Positions 8,000 through 15,628 of a stretch of DNA of 36,983 nucleotides are shown here, in pieces. Under the pieces are notes generated by a model that made no database searches, was not told the DNA's origin, and was given only the letters and a program-made list of their open reading frames with translations. Within the stretch, counting starts at the first letter, position 1; every line of letters begins with the position of its first letter. The DNA is from Burkholderiaceae bacterium (GTDB lineage: Bacteria; Pseudomonadota; Gammaproteobacteria; Burkholderiales; WYBJ01), in the NCBI GenBank assembly GCA_011525945.1, contig WYBJ01000289.1:1-36983 (forward strand), written 5' to 3'. Made by a program: the position numbers and the translations under genes.

Positions 8000-10114
8000 T
8001 CACGCTTTCAGGAACTCCGCCTGGGCGCCGAACCAGCGCGCGAGATGCGCGCGCGCGAGCCCGGGCTCGAGCTCGAGCATGCGCTCGGCCGCCAGGCGCG
8101 CCTTCTCCAGTAGTGCGATATCGGCGTCGAGATCGGCGAAGCGCAGCATCGGAACGCCGCTTTGGCGCGCACCGAGCAGCTCCCCGGGGCCGCGCAGCTC
8201 CAGGTCCTTGCGCGCGATCTCGAAACCGTCCGCGGTTTCATACACGATCTTTAACCGTGCCCGCGCCAGCTGGGACAGTGGCGTCTCGTACATGAGGATG
8301 CAGATGCTCGCCGCACGGCCCCGCCCGACGCGCCCGCGCAACTGGTGCAGCTGCGCGAGCCCCATGCGCTCGGCGTTCTCGATCACCATCAAGGTCGCGT
8401 TCGGCACATCCACGCCGACTTCGATCACGGTGGTCGCGACCAGGAGGCTGATGTCGCCGTCTTTGAAGCGCGCCATCACCTCGGCCTTTTCCGCCGGCGC
8501 CAAGCGGCCGTGCACCAGACCCACCGTCAGCTCCGGAAACGTCTGCTGGATCGCCTCGTGCGTGGCGATCGCCGTTTGCAGTTGCAATGCATCGGACTCC
8601 TCGATCAAGGGACATACCCAGTACGCCTGCCCGCCGTCCATGCAGGCATCGCGCACGCGCGCGATCACTTCCTCGCGCCGGCGCGCGGCCACGAGCTTGG
8701 TCGTAATCGGCGTGCGGCCCGGCGGCATGGTATCGATCACGCTCACGTCGAGGTCAGCGTAGAAGCTCATCGCGAGCGTGCGCGGGATCGGCGTCGCGCT
8801 CATCATCAGCCGATGCGGCTCCGAGGAGGCCGGCGCCTTTTCACCCAGGGCGAGCCGCTCGCGCACACCGAAGCGATGCTGCTCGTCGACGATGGCGAGC
8901 GCCAAGCGCGTAAATTCGACCGTCTCCTGGATCAACGCGTGCGTACCGACGGCGATCAGCGGCCGCGCCTCGAGCAGGCGCTTGCGCGCCGCCGCACGCG
9001 GCCGCTTGCCCTGGCCGCCTGCGATCCACATCACCTCCACACCCAGTGGGGCGAGCCAGGCGCTGAACTTCAGGTAGTGCTGCTCGGCGAGGATTTCGGT
9101 CGGCGCCATCACCGCGGCCTGCCAATCGTTCTCGATCGCCTGCAGCGCCGCCGCGACGGCGACCACCGTTTTGCCGCTGCCGACATCGCCCTGCAGCAGA
9201 CGCTGCATGGGATGCGCGCGCGCGAGATCGGCGCGAATCTGCGCGATCACGCGATGCTGCGCGGGCGTGAGCGCAAACGGCAGCGAATCGAGCAGCTTGC
9301 GCAACAGGTGGCCGCGCGCGGGCAAAGCGGGTGCGGCACGCCGACGGCGGCGGCGGTAACTCGACCGCATGCACAGTTGCTGCGCGAGCAACTCGTCGAA
9401 CTTGATCCGCGCCCAGGCGGGATGCGAGCGGTTCTCCAGCGCCTCGAGCGCAACGTCCGGCGGCGGCGCGTGCAGGAATCGAACGGCTTCGGCAAATCCC
9501 GGCAGCTTCAGCTCGGCGAGCAACGCCTGCGGCAGCGTATCACCCAACTCGCATTGCGCGAGCGCGCGACCGACCAATGCGCGCACCGTGGGCTGAGCAA
9601 GCCCCGCAGTGGTCGGGTAGACCGGTGTGAGCGTATCGGCGAGCGGCGCCGCGCCTCGAACGATGCGGTAGCGCGGGTGGATCGCTTCGGCGCCGAACAT
9701 GCCGCGGCGAATCTCGCCCAGGAGCCGCACCCGGGAGCCGGGCACGAATTGCTTGAGCTGATTCGGGTAGAAGTGCAGGAAGCGCAACGTCAGCTCCTCG
9801 CTCGCGTCTTCGACCCGAACCACGAGTTGGCGGCGCGGGCGGTACTGCACTTCGGCATCCAGTACGCTCGCCTCGACCTGCACGAGCTCACCACTCGGCG
9901 CCGACGCGAGAGGCACGAGCCGCGTCTCGTCCTCGTAGCGCAGCGGCAGGTGCAGGATCAGATCGGCCCAGACGCGAATACCAAGCTTCGCGAGCTTGGG
10001 CGCGATATCGGCCGGAACGCCAGCGAGGCTCTCAGCGGGTGCGGAGCTAGCCGCGGCCGGGGGCGCGGCGGCACGGTGCGGCGGTGTGACGGGCGAGGCT
10101 GCCTTGGGCCGCAT
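8000..10114 (-). CDS. recG: ATP-dependent DNA helicase RecG
   Basis: RecG remodels stalled replication forks and recombination intermediates by pulling three- and four-way junctions. The 704-residue protein has the wedge/OB domain at about 60-160, then SF2 helicase motifs: Walker A QGDVGSGKT (308-316), motif Ia MAPTEILAEQHY (337-348), DEQHRFG (410-416, the RecG form of the DEAH box), and SATPIPRTLAMSFY (439-452). Further on are QAYWVCPLIEES, LVHGRL, LLVATTVIEVGVDVPNA and the arginine-rich QLRGRVGRG of motif VI. The first ~30 residues are a Pro/Ala-rich extension before SLAGVPADIAPKLAKLGI. It lies between ridA (41 bases upstream) and ubiC (10 bases downstream), an arrangement that I recall from other betaproteobacteria. 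Confidence 0.97.
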   Translation of the reverse strand: MRPKAASPVTPPHRAAAPPAAASSAPAESLAGVPADIAPKLAKLGIRVWADLILHLPLRYEDETRLVPLASAPSGELVQVEASVLDAEVQYRPRRQLVVRVEDASEELTLRFLHFYPNQLKQFVPGSRVRLLGEIRRGMFGAEAIHPRYRIVRGAAPLADTLTPVYPTTAGLAQPTVRALVGRALAQCELGDTLPQALLAELKLPGFAEAVRFLHAPPPDVALEALENRSHPAWARIKFDELLAQQLCMRSSYRRRRRRAAPALPARGHLLRKLLDSLPFALTPAQHRVIAQIRADLARAHPMQRLLQGDVGSGKTVVAVAAALQAIENDWQAAVMAPTEILAEQHYLKFSAWLAPLGVEVMWIAGGQGKRPRAAARKRLLEARPLIAVGTHALIQETVEFTRLALAIVDEQHRFGVRERLALGEKAPASSEPHRLMMSATPIPRTLAMSFYADLDVSVIDTMPPGRTPITTKLVAARRREEVIARVRDACMDGGQAYWVCPLIEESDALQLQTAIATHEAIQQTFPELTVGLVHGRLAPAEKAEVMARFKDGDISLLVATTVIEVGVDVPNATLMVIENAERMGLAQLHQLRGRVGRGRAASICILMYETPLSQLARARLKIVYETADGFEIARKDLELRGPGELLGARQSGVPMLRFADLDADIALLEKARLAAERMLELEPGLARAHLARWFGAQAEFLKA

Positions 10115-10155
10115 CGGTTTACGCTGCCCGTTTGCGAGGCGTGGCGCGGCTACGC

Positions 10156-10560
10156 CTAGTCGCTATCTCGCGGACGCTCGACTCCCACGTCCATGACCGC
10201 GTCGACTTCGACCAACGCCCCCCGCGGCAGGCTTGCCACGCCGAGCGCAGCGCGCGCAGGATAGGGCTTGCGGAAGTGTCGCGCCATCGCTTCGTTCACC
10301 TTCGCGAAGTGGTTGAGGTCGACGAGGTAGACGGTGACCCGAACGACGTTCTGGAAACTGCCGCCGGCTGCCTGGGCGACGGCGCCGAGGTTCTGTAAGG
10401 TGCGCTCGATCTGCGCATCGATTCCGGCGACGAGCTCGCCCGTTTTCGGATCGAGCCCGATCTGCCCGGAGAGATAGACGGTGTCGCCGGCACGGATCGC
10501 CTGCGAGTAGGTGCCGATCGCAGCCGGCGCATTCGGCGATTGGATTTCGATCTTGGACAT
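10156..10560 (-). CDS. ridA: RidA family reactive intermediate deaminase
   Basis: RidA hydrolyses 2-aminoacrylate and related enamines/imines made by PLP enzymes, protecting the cell from their damage. The 134-residue protein has the family marks: [20 protein letters not shown] (16-35), [13 protein letters not shown] helix ([11 protein letters not shown]), [15 protein letters not shown], and [24 protein letters not shown], with the catalytic Arg in PARAA and the Glu in VEVDA. That Arg places it in the archetypal RidA group rather than in catalytically silent relatives. I chose the ATG at 10560 because [12 protein letters not shown] is the usual N-terminus; an in-frame ATG at 10584 lies upstream. 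A TATGAT box on this strand sits near 10594-10599. It leads the leftward recG-ubi run and is divergent from the TPR gene. Confidence 0.92.
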   Translation of the reverse strand: MSKIEIQSPNAPAAIGTYSQAIRAGDTVYLSGQIGLDPKTGELVAGIDAQIERTLQNLGAVAQAAGGSFQNVVRVTVYLVDLNHFAKVNEAMARHFRKPYPARAALGVASLPRGALVEVDAVMDVGVERPRDSD

Positions 10561-10603
10561 CGGCGCACACGACAGCGTAGTTGACATGAGATCATACCCG
10601 GAA

Positions 10604-10933
10604 ATGACTACACCTCTGATCGAACGACTGCGGAGCCTGCTTGCGCTCGGCAAGGACAACGCGCTCATGCGCTTCTCGCTCGGCTCCGAATATCTCAAGA
10701 GCGGCGATGCCGCCAGTGCGTGCGAGCAGCTCGCGCGCGCGCTCGAACACGATCCCGACTATTCGGCCGCGTGGAAGTTGTATGGGAAGGCGCTGATGGA
10801 AAGCGGCCGTTCGAGCGCGGCGCTGGACGCTTATCGGCGCGGCATCGCGGTGGCGGAACGAAAGGGGGACAAGCAGGCGGCCAAGGAGATGCAGGTGTTC
10901 GCGCGGCGGATCGAACGACAGGTCGGCGGCTAA
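10604..10933 (+). CDS. Small tetratricopeptide-repeat protein
   Basis: The 109-residue protein consists of about two TPR helix pairs: [20 protein letters not shown] (20-39) followed by [20 protein letters not shown], then [20 protein letters not shown]. The spacing of Ala, Gly and Tyr residues is the usual TPR consensus (W-LG-Y-A-F-A-P), so it is likely a soluble protein-interaction module. No enzyme domain is attached and no signal peptide is visible. The start at 10604 is preceded by a close GGA; longer in-frame starts at 10586 and 10511 would run into the ridA leader and coding region. It is divergent from ridA with only 43 bases between starts, so regulation may be shared. The partner is unknown. 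Confidence 0.8.
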   Translation: MTTPLIERLRSLLALGKDNALMRFSLGSEYLKSGDAASACEQLARALEHDPDYSAAWKLYGKALMESGRSSAALDAYRRGIAVAERKGDKQAAKEMQVFARRIERQVGG

Positions 10934-10951
10934 GGCAAGAAGGCAGCTACG

Positions 10952-11641
10952 CTACCCGCCATGTATGCCCGCCTGCCTGATGACCTGGCCCCAGCGCTGT
11001 GTCTCGGCGCGGATGTGCGCGGCGAATTCGGAAGGTGAGCTGCCCACTGCTTCGGTGCCGTCGCCCCGCAGGCGCTTGACCACCTCCGGCGAATGCATTG
11101 CGGCCGCGATCTGTTTCGACAACCTCGCGACCAGCGCGCTCGGGGTATCCCGAGCTGCGATGACGCCGTACCAGTTGACCACCACAACGCCTTTCACGCC
11201 TTCTTCGGTCAAGGTCGGTAGGTCAGGAAGATTCGGCAGGCGCTTGGGTGTGGTGACGGCGAGCAGGCGCACACGGCCGCCCTGAATAAGGGGCATTGCA
11301 GACGCGACGGTGGGAAACCCAACTTGCACGAGCCCGCTCACGATATCCTGGTACGCGGCTCCCTTGTAGGGCACATGAAGCATGCGCGTGCCGGTCGCCG
11401 ACTGGAACAGCTCGCCGGTGAGGTGGATCGGACTGCCGATGCCGGTCGACATGAACGAGAGCTTCCCGGGATTTGCTTTCAGGTGCTGCACGAGCTCCGA
11501 GGCGGACTTTACCGGCACCGCGTTGCTGACGATCAAGATGTAACCCTGCGCGGTGACCTGAGAAACCGGGGTGAAATCGCGCAGAAGATCGAACGGCGAC
11601 TTGTAAAGCATCGGGTGAATGACAGGCGTCAGACTCGTCAT
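10952..11641 (-). pseudogene. 5'-truncated Bug/TctC tripartite tricarboxylate transporter binding protein
   Basis: The 229 residues match the C-terminal two thirds of a Bug-family periplasmic solute-binding protein: SPFDLLRDFTPVSQV, NPGKLSFMSTGIGSPIHLTG, LHVPYKGAAYQDIVSGLVQV, VRLLAVTTPKRLPNLPDLPT and WYGVIAARDTPSALVARL. Intact family members are about 320 residues. The missing ~90 residues include the signal peptide and the N-terminal PGGxxD / NRPGA ligand-site blocks. No matching sequence lies upstream in any minus frame. An in-frame TGA occurs five codons before the first ATG, and the best ribosome binding site (GAGGAAG) leads to an ATG in another frame. A protein from this ORF would not be exported, so I call it a pseudogene created by a deletion or rearrangement near 11641. 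Confidence 0.8.
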
Positions 11642-11854
11642 TGTCCATTTGCATCACTCTTCCTCTTGTCCGAACACCTATACAAGGATCCGCGCACGTC
11701 GCCTCGTCCCGCTCCAGTATAAGCCCTCGCATAAGGCATGCCGTACGAGCCGAGCGAGCACCGCCCGGCGAAGTTCGCGCGCTGGCCCAGGGGAGCCGAG
11801 ATCGGCGGCGCCTCCCCGAGCCGACTCCATGCATGAGTTCTATACAATCGGGCC

Positions 11855-13102
11855 ATGCCGCCGTTCTTATTATCGAGGGCCCGCAATCATCACGCGTTGA
11901 CAGCATTACAGTTCCGGACGTTTCGGCTCGTCTGCGGCGGCCAGGTCTTCGGCAACATCGGCACGTGGATGGACGAACTGAGCCGCGGCTGGCTGATGTA
12001 CCAGCTTACCGACTCGGTCGTGCAGCTCGGCCTTGTGCGCGGGGTTCAGCTAGTTCCCGTGCTGCTGGTTTCGCCTTTCGCCGGAACGGCCGCCGACCGC
12101 TATTCGCGCAAGGCGTTGCTGCTCGTTTCGCAGTTGGTACAGGGGCTATCGTTTGCGGCCCTGGCGCTGCTGATCGTAAGCGGACACGTCGCACCCTGGC
12201 ACGTGTATGTCACCGCGGTGATTGCCGGCACGATGCTGGCGATCCAGCAGCCCGCACGCGCTTCGATCGTGACGGAATCGGTGCCACCCGAATCGCTCAC
12301 CAATGCCATTGGTCTTTCGTCGCTGATCTTCAACATGGCGCGACTGCTGGGGCCGGCGATGGCGGGCGCGATCATCGCCGTCGCAGGCACCGGCGGCGCG
12401 TTCGCGCTGCAGGCCGCTTGCTTGCTCATTGCGACAGTATGGGTCGCGAAACTTCCGGCCCTGCCCCATCCCGACGACGGGGCAAACAAGGGCCGCCGCG
12501 AATCGTTCGCACGCAGCATCGTCGAGGGCTGGAAGTTCTCGTGGCGCAATCAACCGGTCCGTGCCGGTATTCTGTGCACCACGATCGTGAGCGCGTTGAT
12601 GTTCCCGTTCACAACGCTGCTGCCCGTCTTCGCGCGTGACCTGCTCGGCGTGGGCGCGCAGGGACAGGGGTTTCTGCTCGCGGCGATGGGCTTCGGCGCA
12701 CTGCTGAGCGCGGCCACGATCGCGCTGGCGGGGCACCGCATGACCCGAGGCAGAGTGATGATCGACTCCTCGATCGGATACGGATTCGCCCTCGCCGCGT
12801 TCGCCGTCTCGTCGTCGTACCCGTTGTCGATCGTCGCAATGGCCGTCGCGGGGCTCTGCCACGTGCACGCCAACGCGCTGGTGAATACCGTCGTGCAATC
12901 GCACTCGCCGCCGACGTATCGGGGCCGCACCATGGCGCTGTTTAACATGAGCCAGATGCTTTCTACTGCAGGCAGCATCGTGATCGGCCTGCTGGCGGTC
13001 GTGCTCGGGTCGCGCGGCGCGGTAGCCGCGATGGGCATCGCCGGTGCATTGGGGATCGTCGTGCTGGCGTGGCGAATGCCGGGGGCGCGGCGGATTCAAT
13101 GA
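11855..13102 (+). CDS. Major facilitator superfamily transporter (drug/siderophore-exporter type)
   Basis: This 415-residue inner-membrane protein has about 12 hydrophobic helices and belongs to the MFS_3/EntS-like branch. Visible family marks are FRTFRLVCGGQVFGNIGTWM (21-40), the WL-YQLTDSVVQLGLVRG stretch, and the loop 2-3 motif AGTAADRYSRKALLL (76-90), corresponding to the MFS motif A (G-x-x-x-D-R-x-x-R-K). The second half repeats the arrangement after the central loop near 205-225 (DDGANKGRRESF). The substrate is not predictable; exporters of this branch move antibiotics, siderophores or hydrophobic compounds. A TATACAAT box ends only seven bases before the ATG, with no Shine-Dalgarno, so the mRNA may be leaderless. 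It stands alone between a truncated Bug gene and a gene-poor stretch. Confidence 0.87.
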   Translation: MPPFLLSRARNHHALTALQFRTFRLVCGGQVFGNIGTWMDELSRGWLMYQLTDSVVQLGLVRGVQLVPVLLVSPFAGTAADRYSRKALLLVSQLVQGLSFAALALLIVSGHVAPWHVYVTAVIAGTMLAIQQPARASIVTESVPPESLTNAIGLSSLIFNMARLLGPAMAGAIIAVAGTGGAFALQAACLLIATVWVAKLPALPHPDDGANKGRRESFARSIVEGWKFSWRNQPVRAGILCTTIVSALMFPFTTLLPVFARDLLGVGAQGQGFLLAAMGFGALLSAATIALAGHRMTRGRVMIDSSIGYGFALAAFAVSSSYPLSIVAMAVAGLCHVHANALVNTVVQSHSPPTYRGRTMALFNMSQMLSTAGSIVIGLLAVVLGSRGAVAAMGIAGALGIVVLAWRMPGARRIQ

Positions 13103-13130
13103 ATCCGATCTCGCAGCCTTCGGGACCGCC

Positions 13131-13196
13131 GCGACGCGACGGGCTGAACGCGACGAGCGCCAAGCCGGCAAGCCAAGAAATGGCCGGCTCCGGCAC
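13131..13196 (-). pseudogene. Possible PEP-CTERM sorting-signal remnant
   Basis: In the minus frame beginning at a GTG at 13247, the protein reads VPEPA, then the hydrophobic run ISWLAGLALVAF, then SPSRR. This is the order of a PEP-CTERM sorting signal (VPEP, membrane helix, Arg cluster) used by exosortase in many betaproteobacteria. However, the frame continues about 55 residues beyond the Arg pair, which a functional signal would not do, and there is no exported protein body before it. It may be a relic or coincidence. Confidence 0.25.
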
Positions 13197-13279
13197 GGGT
13201 AAAGAAGACCGATGCACCGTATCCCGCTCTACTATCAGGATGGTCACATCGTCTGAAAGTGCAATCTAAGACCTCACCG

Positions 13280-13420
13280 ATGGCTGAATACGTCGCCCAT
13301 GGGCCTGACTACCTGCTCACCGATCATCTTCGGTCGGTTGCCGACCTCACCGCATCGTTCTTGCTGTGCGCTGGAAAGCCTTGGGGTTACCCAATCGGAT
13401 GGTGGCGGCTGGCGTTGCAT
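13280..13420 (+). pseudogene. Possible Cas3''/HD-nuclease N-terminal remnant
   Basis: A 47-codon stretch beginning with ATG at 13280 reads like the start of a Cas3'' HD nuclease: YVAHGPDYLLTDHLRSVADL followed by TASF and then WGYPIGWWRLAL. Cas3'' proteins typically have AHS...L-x-x-HL-x-x-VA-x-LA-x-xFA and then WGYLAGLWHDLGK. The alignment by eye needs no gap, but the catalytic HD is replaced by WR, and the downstream frame has no Cas3 features. No CRISPR repeats or other cas genes are in the window. This is a weak, visual resemblance only. Confidence 0.25.
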
Positions 13421-13732
13421 ACGATGGTAGCCGCGACCGCGACCGGATGCGAGTCAGCCGTGACCGACGCGCATCGCCAGTCTACGAACGATATGCGCTT
13501 CGAATTCAGCCGCGGCCACGATGCGCACCAATCAACCCAAGCCAGAAAGGATTGTCCGCGATACAAGAATGCGGGCCCCGACGAATCCAAGCTCAATGTC
13601 CTCCGGACGCTACCGCGCATTACGCTGCCTTCCGGCGTGGGCCGCCCGCCGATCCTTTTGCGCCAGCGGGACCGAGCGGCTGTTCTTGACGCCAAGCGAA
13701 GCGACTGGTTCTGGCCGGTATCTGCCGGCAAC

Positions 13733-14515
13733 TCAGCGGAAGAATTCGATCAGCAGGCGATTCACGGCCTCGGCGGCTTCGTACTGCACCCAGTGGCCGG
13801 CACCGGGTACGAGCTCGATGCGCATATCCGGCTTGAGGCTACGGCACGGATCCACTCGCGCGTACACGCTGGGATGCGATAGGTTGTCGAGCGCTCCGAA
13901 GATGCCGATCGTCGGCGTGCGCAGATTCGGCAAGGCCTCGCGCGTCAGGGTGCTGCCCGTGAAGCGGCGGCTGTTGAAGCGCGTCCTTGCTACGTTGTCG
14001 CGCTGTATGTCTACGGTCGCCTCATCGATCGATTCCGGGCGCGCCAGCATCATCAGCGCCAGGTTGTGGCGCAGCACCTCGCGCTTGTCCGCTTCGGGGG
14101 CGTCGCCGGGCGGCATCTTGCGGTATTGCGATCCGGCATTGCTGACGCGGCCCAGCCCGCCGGGGGCAAGCAGCGCCAGCTTGCGAATGGTCTGCGGCAT
14201 GCGCACGGCGAGCATCGCTGCGTTGACGCCGCCGAATGAAAACGCGGCAAGATCGATCTGACCGCCGCGGGCAATTTCGTCTACCGCGCCGCCGACGATG
14301 CCGACGTACTCGTGCGGATCGATGTCCGGCGGCACGTCGGACGAATCGCCGAAGCCGGGAAGGTCCAGCGCAAACACGGTGAAGTGCTTGCCGAGCTCCG
14401 GAATGTTGCGGATCCAGTGGGTCCAGGAGCCTCCGCCGCCGTGGAACAGCACCAGGCGCGGGCCGGAGCCTTCGATACGGCAGGCGACTCCGCCGGAAAG
14501 TATCGTTTCCTTCAA
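13733..14515 (-). CDS. Alpha/beta-fold hydrolase
   Basis: The 260-residue protein has a complete alpha/beta hydrolase core. The oxyanion-hole segment is LFHGGGGSWTHW (23-34), strand 4 gives ALDLPGFGDS (49-58), the nucleophile elbow is FSFGG (Ser93), the acid is probably Asp210 in FGALDN, and the general base is His241 in GAGHW. This pattern fits the MhpC/BphD-like or esterase branches that hydrolyse C-C bonds of meta-cleavage products, esters or lactones. There is no signal peptide. The start ATG at 14515 begins METIL-like MKETIL, preceded by a weak purine stretch. It lies just upstream, in the reading direction, of the gene-poor stretch and just downstream of a Bug relic on the same strand, a common Bug-hydrolase pairing in catabolic clusters. 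The substrate is unknown. Confidence 0.88.
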   Translation of the reverse strand: MKETILSGGVACRIEGSGPRLVLFHGGGGSWTHWIRNIPELGKHFTVFALDLPGFGDSSDVPPDIDPHEYVGIVGGAVDEIARGGQIDLAAFSFGGVNAAMLAVRMPQTIRKLALLAPGGLGRVSNAGSQYRKMPPGDAPEADKREVLRHNLALMMLARPESIDEATVDIQRDNVARTRFNSRRFTGSTLTREALPNLRTPTIGIFGALDNLSHPSVYARVDPCRSLKPDMRIELVPGAGHWVQYEAAEAVNRLLIEFFR

Positions 14516-14606
14516 ATCGAGTACCTCGCTGCGCCGGTAGGGCTCCTGCGGCGATTGCGTGCTGTTCGCCGGGCCGCCCGTCGAATGTGAATGACAAATC
14601 CGAGTG

Positions 14607-14756
14607 TCAACCGACCATGGGCATATTGGCGTGCTTGATCACTTTCGCATAGCGAATGATATCGTCGCGAATGATCCTGGCGAACTCGGCCGGATCGACA
14701 TGCGCGGGTTCGGCGCCTTGGCTCGCGAGCTTGAAACCCCCAAGCGTGTTGAACCA
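14607..14756 (-). pseudogene. C-terminal relic of a Bug/TctC solute-binding protein
   Basis: About 48 codons ending at a stop at 14607 read like the C-terminus of a Bug-family binding protein: KLASQGAEPAHVDPAEFARI followed by IRDDIIRYAKVIKHANM. Intact family members end with the same pattern (L-A-x-x-GAEP-x-x-x-x-PxxF-x-x-x-IRxDIxxYAKVIKxANI). Upstream in this frame the sequence becomes Arg-rich with no family similarity, and the adjacent SDR gene begins to occupy the DNA from 14830. The fragment is therefore the surviving 3' tail of a deleted gene, on the same strand as the neighbouring hydrolase. Confidence 0.7.
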
Positions 14757-14829
14757 CGAGCGGCGGGGCTCGGTCTTGCGGCAACGATAGCTGGAGGCAT
14801 CGATAGATTTTCGGCGATGGTCATTCGGT

Positions 14830-15522
14830 CTATTCGATCGCTTTTCCATCCTGGAACACCCCACCCGTGGAACCGCCAGGCGGCAACCTCACGCCCCACA
14901 GCACGCTGGCCGCACCCTGCTGCAGCGAACGCGGCGCGCTTGGTCCACCCATATCGCTGCGAACCCATCCGGGGCTTATCGCGTTCACCAGAATTCCTTG
15001 CGGCTCGAGTTGCTTTGCGAACACCCGCGCCAGAACATTCAGCGTGGCCTTGCTTTCCCCGTAACCGCCTGGGGCCTCCTCGGCCAAGTGCTCCAGGTCG
15101 GCGAGTGACAGCTTCGGATCGGACAGACGCTTCACCAGGCCGGGAGGCTGCGCCGAAAGCGCTCCGAGACCGCTCGTCACCATGACCACGCGTGCATCAC
15201 GGGCGAGCAGGCTCTGTAGCGCACGCGTAAGCCGCAATGGGCCGAGCACGTTGACGGCCCAAATCCGGCGCGCGGGTACTCCTCTATACACACCGGCGTT
15301 GTTCACGAGCGCATCGAGCCGCTGGTTCCGCGCAATTAGCCGCCTCGCCAAGGCGGCGATCGATTCGGGATCCGCCATATCGACGATCTCGATCTGCGTC
15401 CCCGAGGGCGCAGATTTCGAATTTCGGACAGCCGACAGCACCTGCCATCCCTCGGCCGCGAGAGTGACAGCGACCTCGCGTCCGATGCCGCGGCTCGCTC
15501 CTGTAATCAGTGCTGTTGCCAT
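14830..15522 (-). CDS. Short-chain dehydrogenase/reductase (SDR)
   Basis: This 230-residue classical-type SDR oxidises or reduces a hydroxyl/keto substrate with NAD(P). The Rossmann motif TGASRGIG is at 7-14, the adenine-site Asp in IVDMADPES near 46-54, NNAGVYRG near 74-81, the catalytic Ser in VTSGLG, and the active-site YGESK (Tyr-x-x-x-Lys) in APGGYGESKATLN, followed by NAISPGWVRSDMGG. The ATG at 15522 has GGAGGG eight bases upstream. It is divergent from the MmgE/PrpD gene with 106 bases between starts. The C-terminus ends in GGVFQDGKAIE, as in SDRs resembling carbonyl reductases. The sequence does not identify the substrate. Confidence 0.9.
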   Translation of the reverse strand: MATALITGASRGIGREVAVTLAAEGWQVLSAVRNSKSAPSGTQIEIVDMADPESIAALARRLIARNQRLDALVNNAGVYRGVPARRIWAVNVLGPLRLTRALQSLLARDARVVMVTSGLGALSAQPPGLVKRLSDPKLSLADLEHLAEEAPGGYGESKATLNVLARVFAKQLEPQGILVNAISPGWVRSDMGGPSAPRSLQQGAASVLWGVRLPPGGSTGGVFQDGKAIE

Positions 15523-15628
15523 TGCCCATGCCCTCCAGCGAGTGAAGCAAGTCTCTTCGTCACGTTGTTAGAATGCATCGCAGCGCACGATACCGCACCG
15601 TTGATCGTCCAAATGAGGCTAGAGCATC

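Larger units (their letters stand above)
13103..13732. other. Gene-poor stretch with degenerate coding remnants
   Basis: No intact gene with convincing protein sequence is seen in these 630 bases on either strand. The open frames present have no family motifs, no plausible ribosome binding sites and shadow-like composition. Two short segments look like worn-down coding fragments and are listed separately: a PEP-CTERM-like tail on the minus strand (13131-13196) and a Cas3''-HD-like segment on the plus strand (13280-13420). The remainder (about 13420-13732) shows nothing recognisable. Confidence 0.5.

Noticed and set aside
8345..10159. 604-codon open frame opposite recG
   Set aside because: Entirely antisense to a complete recG with all helicase motifs; residue composition (Arg, His, Gln) is that of a reverse-frame artefact.
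10581..10609. Perfect TTGACA at 10581-10586 as -35 for the TPR gene
   Set aside because: No acceptable -10 hexamer occurs at 16-18 bases downstream; the position would overlap the start codon.
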